Origin: an uncultured Oscillospiraceae bacterium
Lineage (GTDB): Bacteria; Bacillota; Clostridia; Oscillospirales; Oscillospiraceae
NCBI GenBank assembly: GCA_905233595.1
Contig: CAJOFI010000043.1
Coordinates: 1-6,786 of the forward strand
Direction: 5' to 3'
DNA length: 6,786 bases
The number at the start of each line of letters is the position of its first letter. Within the stretch, counting starts at the first letter, position 1. This document shows positions 1 to 5,947 of the stretch, in pieces. Both the position numbers and the translations under genes were made by a program. The notes beneath the pieces are model-generated. The model saw only the letters and a program-made list of their open reading frames with translations, did not search any database and was not told the origin of the DNA.

Positions 1-282
1 GCCGAGCGCGGCGTGAGGGGACTTGTCGTCGCCCGCAAAACCAGCTTCGGCGGTCAGTCCGAGGACGCGCTCCGCGTGCGCGAGGTGATGCAGTCCGTAA
101 TGGAATCGCTCGCGCTTCTCTACGATAACCCCGCTGCGGCGCTCGCGGAAGCGCTCGACCTCTACGCGAAGACCGGCAGCAAGGCGCGAGTGCGAGACTT
201 CCTGTTCCCGAAGTCCATGCCGACGAAACGTCCTGGAAAGCCGACTACGAAGCCGCGCTCAGAGACGCAAGATGCGGCCTGA
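1..282 (+). CDS. C-terminal end of a probable IS66-type transposase (5' end outside window)
   Basis: The frame is open from the first base of the window to a TGA at 280-282, so the start lies upstream and about 93 codons are visible. The first ~60 residues (AERGVRGLVVARK, then TSFGGQSEDALRVREVMQSV, then an alanine/leucine-rich helix) resemble the conserved end of IS66-family transposases, where an 'ERxxRxxVxxRKxSxGxxSExG' stretch follows the catalytic core. That resemblance is from memory. The tail after residue ~70 is Lys/Pro/Thr rich and looks unconserved. Another frame (frame 3) is open over about 183-398 and reads plausibly from about 210 to 340, so a frameshift near 208-212 is possible. 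The neighbouring spoVAD fragment on the opposite strand breaks off about 55 bases past this stop, consistent with a mobile-element insertion or rearrangement. It could instead be another phage or mobile-element protein. Confidence 0.5.
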   Translation, partial: AERGVRGLVVARKTSFGGQSEDALRVREVMQSVMESLALLYDNPAAALAEALDLYAKTGSKARVRDFLFPKSMPTKRPGKPTTKPRSETQDAA

Positions 283-532
283 TTAGACGCCACATCGGAG
301 CCTTCGACTCTGAAGGCGAATGTCGGCGGTTGCGATGCGCGAAGCACTGGCGCAGCATTTGGCTCTCGGCCTTCTCCCAGCTCTCCTGCCCGAAATAGGA
401 GTCCTCCGAGACGTAGTCGAAGCCCGCGCCGAGCGGCCCCTCGCCCTCCTTCTTACCCACCACCGCCGCCCAGGAGAGGATCGCGGGCGCGGAGGGCAGC
501 GCGATCGTCTGCCTGCCGATTCGTTTGCTCAT
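245..532 (-). pseudogene. spoVAD: Truncated spoVAD (stage V sporulation protein AD), N-terminal fragment
   Basis: Residues 1-64 from the ATG at 532 match the start of SpoVAD: GRQTI, then an AAVVGKKEGEGPLG segment, then FDYVSEDSYFGQESWEKAESQML, comparable to 'GPKEKDGPLG...FDKTY...NWEMAERQL' in Bacillus SpoVAD. SpoVAD is a thiolase-fold protein of the SpoVA channel that moves Ca-dipicolinate into the developing spore; family members are about 335-340 aa. Here homology stops at about base 335-345 and the frame runs on for ~30 unrelated residues to a TAG at 245-247, so about 80% of the protein is missing. No other minus-strand frame restores the sequence within the window. The start at 532 is chosen because the ribosome site at 540-545 is only 1 nt from the upstream ATG (538) but 7 nt from this one. 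An intact copy elsewhere in the genome is likely but cannot be seen. Confidence 0.75.
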
Positions 533-539
533 ACTCATG

Positions 540-545
540 CTCCTT
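540..545 (-). promoter_or_regulatory. Ribosome-binding site of the spoVAD fragment (decides its start)
   Basis: The minus strand reads AAGGAG here. It lies 1 nt from the first ATG (538) and 7 nt from the second (532), which favours the second as the true start. A preserved site argues that the 5' end of this gene is intact and only the 3' part was lost. Confidence 0.6.
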
Positions 546-660
546 CGTTTTTTCTGTTAGTATGTGAAGAAGCGAGAAAAATAACCGCAATGTTTAGGAA
601 AATGAAGAAAGATGATTACGGTTCAGTCTTGTGCGCAACGAACGATAAAACTGTAGGTTA

Positions 661-783
661 GGAACTGTGCAGAAATAAATTGTGCAAAGATGGCGTAGGA
701 TTTTTCGCCTGTAGCGAGGCGGAAAATCGCAGGAATACTTTGTGTATTTCAAGAGATTGCACAGATTATTTCGGAACAGTTCC
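661..783 (+). mobile_element. MITE-like element, copy 1 (123 bp, internally deleted)
   Basis: This is a non-coding element bounded by imperfect terminal inverted repeats of about 27 bp (661-687 and 757-783, 23 of 27 matching by eye); the outer 8 bp, GGAACTGT/ACAGTTCC, are perfect. It is flanked by a 3-bp direct repeat TTA (658-660 and 784-786), as expected of a target-site duplication. An internal 12-bp hairpin (699-710 with 717-728, one G-U pair) is kept. The same sequence occurs in inverted orientation at 5948-6105; this copy lacks about 36 internal bases after its position 754. No protein is encoded, so movement would need a transposase in trans. It sits directly beyond the pot operon terminator. 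The family name is unknown to me. Confidence 0.8.
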
Positions 784-787
784 TTAC

Positions 788-825
788 AAAAAAGGATTGC
801 CGTACCATTGCTGATACGGCAATCC
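788..825 (-). terminator. Intrinsic terminator of the pot operon
   Basis: On the minus strand an 11-bp perfect stem (GGATTGCCGTA pairing with TACGGCAATCC, 815-825 with 794-804) with a 10-nt loop is followed by six T residues (793 to 788). It lies 46 nt past the potD stop codon, in the correct orientation to end the potABCD transcript, and stops just before the MITE-like element. The T-tract is on the minus-strand side only; the plus side shows no comparable tract, so it acts one way. Confidence 0.92.
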
Positions 826-870
826 TGATCAAATACGAGGGTGAAAAGAAGCTGAAAACTGAAAACAGCG

Positions 871-1980
871 TCAGGCGATTTTCAGCTCTTCCCAGAGGGT
901 GTTGACGTAGTCGAGGGTCGCGGTGTCGAGGTTGCGGAAGGCAAACTCGTTGTAGAGCTCGCTGAAATTCTCGATCCCGGGGTAGAGGATCTCCATGGCT
1001 TCCTCGCCCAGTTCCTCGGCGTAGTCGGCGTTCTCATAGACCAGCGCGTTGGGGGAGGCGTAGTAGATGTACTCGGCGTTGGCGATCGCGGGCTCCTCGG
1101 AGAGCATGTAGTTGATGAAGATCTCCGCCAGCTCCTTGTGCTGGCAGGAGCTGGGGATGCACATCGCGTCCACGAAGTAGTTGGTGCGCTCAGGGTAGTA
1201 GAAGCGCAGATCCACGCTGTCGCTCTGGGCGTCGAGCATGGTGAAGTAGTCGCCCGCGTAGTAAGCGCCGGCGGCGGCCTCGCCGGACTCCATCATGTTG
1301 TAGATCTCATCCATCACATAGCTCTTGACGAGGGGAGCCTGGGTCTTGAGCTCGGCGAGAGCGGCGTCCCAGTTGGCGTGGTCAGTGTCGTTCACGTCAA
1401 GCCCCAGCTTGTACTGGGCGGTGGCAAAAGCGTCGCGGGGGTTGTTGAACTGGACGATATTGCCGGCGTACTTCTCGTTCCACAGCAGCTCCCAGTCATT
1501 CGCGTCGGCCTCATCCACGACGTTTGCGTTGTAGATGATGCCCACCACGCCGTAGGTGTAGGGCACGGAGTAGAGGTTGTCGGGATCGTAGTACAGGCCG
1601 CGGAAGCTCTCGTCGATGTACTTGTAGTTGGGGATGTTGTCGAAGCTCAGGGGCAGCAGCATGTTCTCAGCCGCCATGCGGGCGACCATGTAGTCCGAGG
1701 GGATGATGACGTCGTAGCTCACCGCGCCGGTGGAGAGCTTGTTGTACATGTCCTCGTTGCTGGCGTAGGTGTCGTAATTGACCTTGAGCTTCTGGCCGTA
1801 CTCGGCCTCGTACCACTTCTCAAACTCGCGGATCGTGTCAAAGGAATCCTCGGAGCCGTCGGAGATGTACTCGCCCCAGTTGTAGACGTTGAGGGTGAGC
1901 GTGTCCTTGCCGCCGCAGCCGCTGAGCAGCATCGCGCAGAGCATGGCGCAGAGCGCCAGGAGGGAAATCAGCTTTTTCAT
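871..1980 (-). CDS. potD: Spermidine/putrescine-binding lipoprotein PotD
   Basis: This is the extracytoplasmic solute-binding protein (369 aa) of the polyamine ABC importer; it captures spermidine or putrescine and delivers it to PotBC. Residues 1-21 are a signal peptide (KK, then a Leu/Ala/Cys-rich core) ending in the lipobox LSGC, so Cys22 should be lipidated and anchor the protein to the membrane. The family opening YNWGEYIS is at 33-40. By alignment from memory with E. coli PotD, ligand-site positions map to W35 and Y38, S95 and Y97, N180 and D183, Y241, F269 and D271, and Y307. The family acidic position (E. coli D168) is Asn here and two Trp positions are Tyr and Phe, so the preference between putrescine and spermidine is uncertain. 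The start overlaps the potC stop as ATGA (4 nt); AAGGAG lies 8 nt upstream. It is the last gene of the operon. Confidence 0.96.
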   Translation of the reverse strand: MKKLISLLALCAMLCAMLLSGCGGKDTLTLNVYNWGEYISDGSEDSFDTIREFEKWYEAEYGQKLKVNYDTYASNEDMYNKLSTGAVSYDVIIPSDYMVARMAAENMLLPLSFDNIPNYKYIDESFRGLYYDPDNLYSVPYTYGVVGIIYNANVVDEADANDWELLWNEKYAGNIVQFNNPRDAFATAQYKLGLDVNDTDHANWDAALAELKTQAPLVKSYVMDEIYNMMESGEAAAGAYYAGDYFTMLDAQSDSVDLRFYYPERTNYFVDAMCIPSSCQHKELAEIFINYMLSEEPAIANAEYIYYASPNALVYENADYAEELGEEAMEILYPGIENFSELYNEFAFRNLDTATLDYVNTLWEELKIA

Positions 1981-2840
1981 TTGGTCTTCTCCTTTTGTTT
2001 ATGCAGATTTTTTTGTTGTTTTTTGATCTCCTTTGCCTTTCTGATCTCCTCGCCGGTCTCCGCGTCGAAGAGGTTGGAGATCAGCAGCAGGATCAAAATT
2101 ACAAAGAAGATGATGGTGGCCAGGGCGTACATTTTGGGGGTGACCGTTTTCTTGGTCATGTTGTAGATGCGGATGGGCAGGGTCTGAAAGCCGTTGCCGG
2201 CGGTGAAGTAGGAGATCACGAAGTCGTCGAGCGAGAGCGTGAAGGCCATGATGAACCCCGTTACGATGCCGGGCAAAATCTCCGGCACCTCCACCTTGAA
2301 GAAGGCGCGCAGGGGAGTGCAGCCCAGATCCTGCGCCGCCTCGGGCAGGGATTTGTCCATCTGCTGCAGCTTGGGCAGCACCTGGAGGATCACGTAGGGC
2401 AGGCAGAAGGTGACGTGCGCGATGAGCATCGTCCAGAAGCTCAGGCTCGTCGCCGCGCCGAAGAGGCGGCCGACGAACACGAACATAAGCATCAGCGAGA
2501 TGCCGGTGATGATGTCGGGGTTGATCATGGGGATGTTCGTCACCGTATCCATGACCGTGCGCAGGTATTTGTTTCTGAGCTTGAAGATGCCGACGGCGGC
2601 GGCGGTGCCCATGACCGTGGAGATGAGCGAGGCGCTCACCGCGAGCAGGAGGGTGTTTCGCACGGCGGCGAGGGTGTCGGAATCCCGGAACAGCTCCCGA
2701 TACCAGTAGACCGAGAAGCCGGAGAAGACCGAGAGACTCTTGGCCTCGTTGAAGGAGAAGACCAGCAGGATCGCGATGGGCGCGAAGAGGAAGACCATCA
2801 CGAGCGCGGTGTAGAACTTGGCGAGGGGTTTCATTTTCAT
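1977..2840 (-). CDS. potC: Polyamine ABC transporter permease PotC
   Basis: This is one of the two inner channel subunits of the spermidine/putrescine importer (287 aa, BPD_transp_1 fold). About six membrane helices are visible: ~10-30, 61-86, 103-125, 136-156, 190-212 and 238-256. The cytoplasmic EAA loop that docks on the ATPase is at ~167-191 (PEAAQDLGCTPLRAFFKVEV, then PEILPG). The LSLDDFVISYFTAG segment (202-215) is typical of PotC and separates it from PotB. The C-terminus is a highly charged Lys/Glu/Gln tail (~265-287). The ATG at 2840 is chosen over an upstream in-frame ATG (2903), which would lie inside potB, because AGGAGG sits 7 nt before it and homology begins here. It starts 14 nt after the potB stop and its last codons overlap potD by 4 nt. 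Confidence 0.96.
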   Translation of the reverse strand: MKMKPLAKFYTALVMVFLFAPIAILLVFSFNEAKSLSVFSGFSVYWYRELFRDSDTLAAVRNTLLLAVSASLISTVMGTAAAVGIFKLRNKYLRTVMDTVTNIPMINPDIITGISLMLMFVFVGRLFGAATSLSFWTMLIAHVTFCLPYVILQVLPKLQQMDKSLPEAAQDLGCTPLRAFFKVEVPEILPGIVTGFIMAFTLSLDDFVISYFTAGNGFQTLPIRIYNMTKKTVTPKMYALATIIFFVILILLLISNLFDAETGEEIRKAKEIKKQQKNLHKQKEKTK

Positions 2841-2847
2841 CGCGGCG

Positions 2848-2853
2848 CCTCCT
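2848..2853 (-). promoter_or_regulatory. Ribosome-binding site of potC
   Basis: AGGAGG lies on the minus strand 7 nt before the ATG at 2840 and directly after the potB stop codon (2855-2857). It fixes the potC start and lets ribosomes finishing potB re-initiate at once. Confidence 0.85.
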
Positions 2854-2854
2854 C

Positions 2855-3739
2855 TCAGACAGCGGCGCGCTTGTTCGCGGCGCGCTGGAAGATGGCCATG
2901 CACACGAGCAGAATGACCATCAGAATAAAGGCGATGGCGGCGGCAAAGTGGAGGTTGTTGGCGGCATACTGCCCCTCGATCGCGTCGCCGATCAGATAGA
3001 ACTTGCCGTTACCCAGCTTCTGGGAGATGTAGAAGGTGGAGATCGAGGGCACCAGCACCATCGTGATGCCGGAGAAGACCCCGGGCAGGCTCAGCGGCCA
3101 GATCACGCGGCGCAGCACGCCGAAGCTGCCGCAGCCGAGGTCGCGCGCGGCCTCGATGAGCTTCTCGTCCATCTTCGCCATGACCGAGTAGATGGGCAGG
3201 ATCATATAGGGGAAGTAGTCGTACACCATGCCGATCACGACGGCGGCCTCGGTGCCGATGATGTGCACGGGCTTGAAGCCGATAAGCCCGATCAGGCTGT
3301 TGAAGATGCCGGTGTCCTGCAAAATCGTCATCCAGGCGTAGGTGCGGATCAGAAAGTTCATCCACATGGGGATCATGATGAGCGTGATGAGGACGCTCTG
3401 CACGCGGGCGCTGGCCTTGGAGATGATGTAGGCCGCGGGGTAGCCCATCAGAAGGCAGAGGAAGGTGGAGATCACCGCGAGCTTGAGCGAGCGCATGAAG
3501 ATCAGCAGATAAGTGCGCACCTCGCGCGCGGCGCCGGAATCGTCCGTGATCGAAGAGGTGGCGGTGAAGAAGCGGCTGATGTTCGCGAAGGTGAACTGGA
3601 AATCGTTGTCGGTAAAGGCGTAGTAGGCCACGAAGATCAGCGGCACTACGATAAACAGCACCGCCCAGACCGAATACGGCGAGAGGCAGAGCCGCCGGAT
3701 GATCCGCTCGCGGCGGGAGACGACGTTTTTGTTTTTCAC
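2855..3739 (-). CDS. potB: Polyamine ABC transporter permease PotB
   Basis: This is the partner channel subunit of PotC (294 aa, BPD_transp_1 fold). Helices are visible at about 24-42, 82-107, 112-132, 164-187, 215-238 and 264-285. The EAA loop is at ~196-220 ([20 protein letters not shown], then LSLPG). The long first periplasmic loop (~43-78) and the TTYISQKLG-like stretch (here [12 protein letters not shown], 234-245) are as in PotB. The start is a GTG at 3737-3739 that overlaps the potA stop as GTGA (4 nt). An upstream frame extension exists, but it lies inside potA and encodes an Arg/His-rich shadow. The ribosome site before the GTG is weak (GAGGGCGAG), so translation is probably coupled to potA. 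The N-terminus (RRERIIRRL) is a positive-inside cytoplasmic segment. Confidence 0.95.
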   Translation of the reverse strand: MKNKNVVSRRERIIRRLCLSPYSVWAVLFIVVPLIFVAYYAFTDNDFQFTFANISRFFTATSSITDDSGAAREVRTYLLIFMRSLKLAVISTFLCLLMGYPAAYIISKASARVQSVLITLIMIPMWMNFLIRTYAWMTILQDTGIFNSLIGLIGFKPVHIIGTEAAVVIGMVYDYFPYMILPIYSVMAKMDEKLIEAARDLGCGSFGVLRRVIWPLSLPGVFSGITMVLVPSISTFYISQKLGNGKFYLIGDAIEGQYAANNLHFAAAIAFILMVILLVCMAIFQRAANKRAAV

Positions 3740-4896
3740 GTCTCGCCCTCGCTTTCCGCAGCGGCGACCTCGCCGAGCTCGGTGAGATCGTGCTCCTCCA
3801 GCTCGCCGATCTCGTCCATCTCCATGGAGAAGGAGGAGTAGTCGCCGAACATGCCGGAGTACTCGGACTTCTTCATGATGTGGATGGCGTCGGGGTCGAT
3901 GGAGAGACCGATGTGCTCGTTCACGTCCACGAAGTCGGTGGTCTGGATCATCCACTTGAAGCCGTTGATGTCCACGATGATCTCATAGTGCACGCCGAGG
4001 AAGGTCACGGAGGTGACGACGCCGCGCAGCATGCCCTTCTCCTCGGGCACGATGTCCACGTCCTCGGGGCGCACGACGACGTCCACCGGCTCCTTCGGGG
4101 CGAAGCCGTGATCCACGCAGGTGAAGGTATGCCCGTGAAAGCGAACCTTCCTGTCCTCGAGCATCACGCCGTCGAGAATGTTGCTCTCACCGATGAAGTC
4201 CGCGACGAAGGCGTTTTCCGGCTCGTTGTAGATGTCCACCGGGGTGCCGATCTGCTGGATGCGGCCCTCGCTCATCACGACCACCGTGTCGGACATGGAG
4301 AGCGCCTCCTCCTGGTCGTGGGTGACGAAGACGAAGGTGATGCCCGTGGCCTTCTGGATCTTCTTGAGCTCAGACTGCATATCCTTGCGCAGCTTCAGAT
4401 CCAGCGCCGCGAGCGGCTCGTCCAGCAGCAGCACCTTCGGGCTGTTGACCAGGGCGCGCGCGATGGCGACGCGCTGCTGCTGCCCGCCGGAGAGGCTGGT
4501 CACACTGCGCTTTTCAAAGCCGGAGAGGGCGACGAGCTTGAGCATCTCGGTGACCTTCTGCTCGATCTCCGCCTTGGGCACGCGCTTTTCCCGCAGGGGG
4601 AAGGCCACGTTTTCAAACACGTTCAGATGGGGGAAGAGGGCGTAACGCTGAAAGACGGTGTTCACGTTGCGCTTGTGGGGCGGCACGTCCTTGATGTCCT
4701 CCCCGAGGAAGATGAGGTCGCCTTGATCGGGGCTCAAAAAGCCCGCGATCAAACGCAGCGTCGTGGTTTTGCCGCAGCCTGAGGGACCCAGCAGCGTCAA
4801 AAACTCGTTGTCGTAGATGTCGAGGTTGATGTTGTCCAGCACGACCTGCCCGTCGAAGGATTTGGTCACGTTTTTCAGCTCAATGATTTTCTTCAT
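3736..4896 (-). CDS. potA: Spermidine/putrescine ABC transporter ATP-binding protein PotA
   Basis: This is the ATPase that powers polyamine import from the cytoplasmic face of PotBC (386 aa; E. coli PotA is 378). The ABC domain is ~4-235, with Walker A GPSGCGKT (37-44), Q-loop Q83 in VFQRYALFP, signature LSGGQQQR (135-142), Walker B VLLLDE (155-160), D-loop at ~164-166 and H-loop His193. All catalytic positions are present. A TOBE-type regulatory domain follows (~240-345). The end (~356-386) is an unusually acidic tail with many Glu/Asp. The ATG at 4896 is preferred to an in-frame GTG at 4941 because family homology starts at [10 protein letters not shown], a GGGAG site lies 6 nt upstream, and the GTG would fall inside the leader terminator. 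First gene of the operon; it overlaps potB by 4 nt. Confidence 0.97.
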   Translation of the reverse strand: MKKIIELKNVTKSFDGQVVLDNINLDIYDNEFLTLLGPSGCGKTTTLRLIAGFLSPDQGDLIFLGEDIKDVPPHKRNVNTVFQRYALFPHLNVFENVAFPLREKRVPKAEIEQKVTEMLKLVALSGFEKRSVTSLSGGQQQRVAIARALVNSPKVLLLDEPLAALDLKLRKDMQSELKKIQKATGITFVFVTHDQEEALSMSDTVVVMSEGRIQQIGTPVDIYNEPENAFVADFIGESNILDGVMLEDRKVRFHGHTFTCVDHGFAPKEPVDVVVRPEDVDIVPEEKGMLRGVVTSVTFLGVHYEIIVDINGFKWMIQTTDFVDVNEHIGLSIDPDAIHIMKKSEYSGMFGDYSSFSMEMDEIGELEEHDLTELGEVAAAESEGET

Positions 4897-4916
4897 AACT
4901 CTCTCCCACTTTCCCC

Positions 4917-4955
4917 AAAAAAGAAAAGGCGACGTATACACTGGTATACATCACC
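4917..4955 (-). terminator. Intrinsic terminator in the pot leader (attenuator)
   Basis: The minus strand forms a 12-bp stem: 4955 to 4944 (GGTGATGTATAC) pairs with 4939 to 4928 (GTATACGTCGCC), with ten Watson-Crick and two G-U pairs. The loop is CAGT, followed by TTTTCTTTTTT (4927 to 4917). It ends 10 nt before the potA ribosome site, so it would stop transcription before any pot gene. The plus side lacks a T-tract, so it acts only on pot transcripts. Its stem contains the core GTATAC twice, 10 bp apart; these could alternatively be a protein operator. Confidence 0.8.
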
Positions 4956-5062
4956 TTGCAACAGTTGCGCAGAGGAGCCGCGAAAGGGCTTTACCGCATC
5001 TCAAGTGGTTTCAGAGTCTATATAGCAAAGATTACTTTTACTACTCTTATTGACCATTTCAC

Positions 5063-5094
5063 AAGTTTGTATACCGGTTTATAGTAACCAACTT
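5063..5094 (-). promoter_or_regulatory. Bulged hairpin in the pot leader with an 8-nt strand complementary to the terminator
   Basis: On the minus strand AAGTT (5094-5090) and GGTT (5089-5086) pair with AACTT (5067-5063) and AACC (5079-5076) around a 6-nt loop. This leaves GGTATACA (5075-5068) as an 8-nt bulge. That bulge is the exact complement of TGTATACC (4950-4943), the 5' arm and first loop base of the leader terminator. It could therefore invade the terminator and act as an antiterminator. The pairing is seen in the sequence; its use in the cell is inference. Confidence 0.5.
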
Positions 5095-5264
5095 ATAAAA
5101 CTGCGCTCTTAACGCAATCAATAAGGCAACAGAAGTTGCCGCCGCGTTCCGCGGGGATTCGGCATTCGACCCGGCTGTCCGTATGGCCTTGGCTCCCGCC
5201 GCTGAGAGCGGCGCTTGCGGTCGATATCTTGCTTCAGATAGACCCTATCCGATTGAGACGACTC

Positions 5265-5293
5265 ATTTTAACAGGATTCCCCAGCTATGTCAA
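5265..5293 (-). promoter_or_regulatory. Sigma-A promoter of potABCD
   Basis: The minus strand reads TTGACA (5293-5288), a 17-nt spacer, then TAAAAT (5270-5265): full consensus -35, 5 of 6 for the -10. The start is predicted near 5259, giving a leader of about 360 nt. It is the best promoter match on this strand between 5383 and potA. A poorer candidate (TTGATT, 18 nt, TATAAG) lies nearer to potA, around 5093-5122. Confidence 0.8.
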
Positions 5294-5329
5294 GTGTGCG
5301 TATTCAACAATTTCAAGATTCGGGAAGCT

Positions 5330-5358
5330 TTGACAAGTGCTGTTTCTTATAATATAAT
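5330..5358 (+). promoter_or_regulatory. Sigma-A promoter of the SLOG/DUF1273 gene
   Basis: TTGACA (5330-5335), a 17-nt spacer and TATAAT (5353-5358) give a perfect consensus promoter. A second overlapping TATAAT is at 5348-5353. The predicted start near 5365 gives a leader of about 20 nt before the ATG at 5384. It is divergent from the pot promoter, with 36 bp between the two -35 boxes. Confidence 0.88.
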
Positions 5359-5383
5359 GGAAAAAGAAAAGCGAGGGAATGCT

Positions 5384-5887
5384 ATGGATGAACGGGCGAC
5401 CACCTGCTGCTTTACGGGGCACCGGCCGAAGGCTCTCCCCTGGGGGACGCGGGAGGACGATGCGCGCTGCGTACAATTGAAGATGGAGCTTGCCGCCCGG
5501 CTCGAGGGGATCTACGAGGCGGGCTGGCGGCATTTTCTCTGCGGCATGGCGCTCGGCTGCGATACGTATTTTGCCGAGGCGGTGATCGCGCTGCGCGCGG
5601 AGCACCCGGATGTGACGCTCGAGGCGGTGGTTCCCTGCGGCAGCCAGCCGGATCGCTGGGGCGTTGCGCAGAGGCAGCACTACAACGACCTGCTGAACGC
5701 CTGCGACAAGGTCACCGTGCTGCAGATCCACTACACGCCGGACTGTATGCAGAGGCGCAACCGCTGCATGGTGGATCGCTCCTCGCTGCTGCTGGCCTGC
5801 TATACGGGCTATCCCGGCGGCACGCAGAGCACGCTCCTCTACGCCCGGCGGCAGGGCGTCGAGAGCGTGATCATCGAGATCGCGTGA
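5384..5887 (+). CDS. DUF1273 / SLOG-family protein (YpsA-like)
   Basis: A 167-aa cytoplasmic protein of the DUF1273 (COG4474, YpsA) branch of the SLOG Rossmann-like superfamily, which includes DprA and LOG and binds nucleotides or related small molecules. Visible motifs are CCFTGHRP at 8-15 (family opening), the glycine-rich FLCGMALGCD at 51-60 (putative nucleotide or phosphate loop), VPCGSQPDRW at 83-92 and TGYPGGT at 141-147 (second conserved glycine motif). Length is usual for the family. The ATG at 5384 is chosen because GAGGG lies just before it and the TGHR motif follows; an in-frame ATG at 5357 falls inside the -10 box. In Bacillus, YpsA has been linked to cell division and stress; the biochemical role is not settled, so no reaction is assigned. 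It is transcribed alone, divergently from pot; no clear terminator is visible before the MITE-like element. Confidence 0.85.
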   Translation: MDERATTCCFTGHRPKALPWGTREDDARCVQLKMELAARLEGIYEAGWRHFLCGMALGCDTYFAEAVIALRAEHPDVTLEAVVPCGSQPDRWGVAQRQHYNDLLNACDKVTVLQIHYTPDCMQRRNRCMVDRSSLLLACYTGYPGGTQSTLLYARRQGVESVIIEIA

Positions 5888-5947
5888 GCTTTTCGCTCTG
5901 CACCGTCATAAATCCGACCCTCCCGGCATAGCATAGCTCTGTACCAA

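Larger units (their letters stand above)
4897..5259 (-). ncRNA. Long structured 5' leader of potABCD, candidate riboswitch or attenuator
   Basis: From the predicted start near 5259 to the potA ATG, the transcript has an untranslated leader of about 360 nt with several hairpins visible by eye: 5237-5241/5245-5249; a 6-bp closing stem 5219-5224/5166-5171 that encloses the 7-bp hairpin 5207-5213/5197-5203; 5150-5154/5142-5146; 5135-5140/5125-5130; the bulged hairpin 5063-5094; and finally a terminator (4917-4955). Some pairings are mutually exclusive (5225-5229 with 5236-5240 against 5237-5249; 5138-5141 with 5160-5163 against 5125-5140), which fits a switching RNA. I checked by eye for hallmark sequences of TPP, SAM-I, lysine, glycine, FMN, cobalamin, guanidine-I, ydaO, ZTP and T-box leaders and saw none. 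The ligand is unknown; a polyamine or precursor would fit the operon. Confidence 0.55.

Noticed and set aside
320..661. 113-codon plus-strand open frame over the spoVAD fragment
   Set aside because: It is antisense to a recognisable SpoVAD N-terminus and has Leu/Ala/Arg-rich shadow composition.
1138..2166. Long plus-strand open frames across the pot operon (1138-2166, 1995-2999, 2948-3841, 3790-4782)
   Set aside because: These are His/Val/Gly/Asp-rich mirror frames of GC-rich minus-strand genes; all key family motifs are on the minus strand.
4897..4941. 15-residue N-terminal extension of PotA from an in-frame GTG at 4941
   Set aside because: The codon falls in the leader terminator stem-loop, there is no ribosome site before it, and family homology begins at the ATG at 4896.
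5125..5140. GGCAAC/GTTGCC hairpin followed by TTATT as a second terminator in the leader
   Set aside because: A 6-bp stem with an interrupted, short T-run is too weak on its own; treated as part of the leader fold.
5118..5165. A 15-codon minus-strand leader peptide (MPNPRGTRRQLLLPY) inside the pot leader
   Set aside because: There is no convincing ribosome site before its ATG and it lies within hairpin-forming sequence. The Arg content is tempting for a peptide-attenuation model, but codon clustering is weak.
5156..5225. tRNA-like or 6S RNA gene in the pot leader region
   Set aside because: No cloverleaf arms or CCA end can be drawn, and no closing stem with a central bubble typical of 6S RNA is present.
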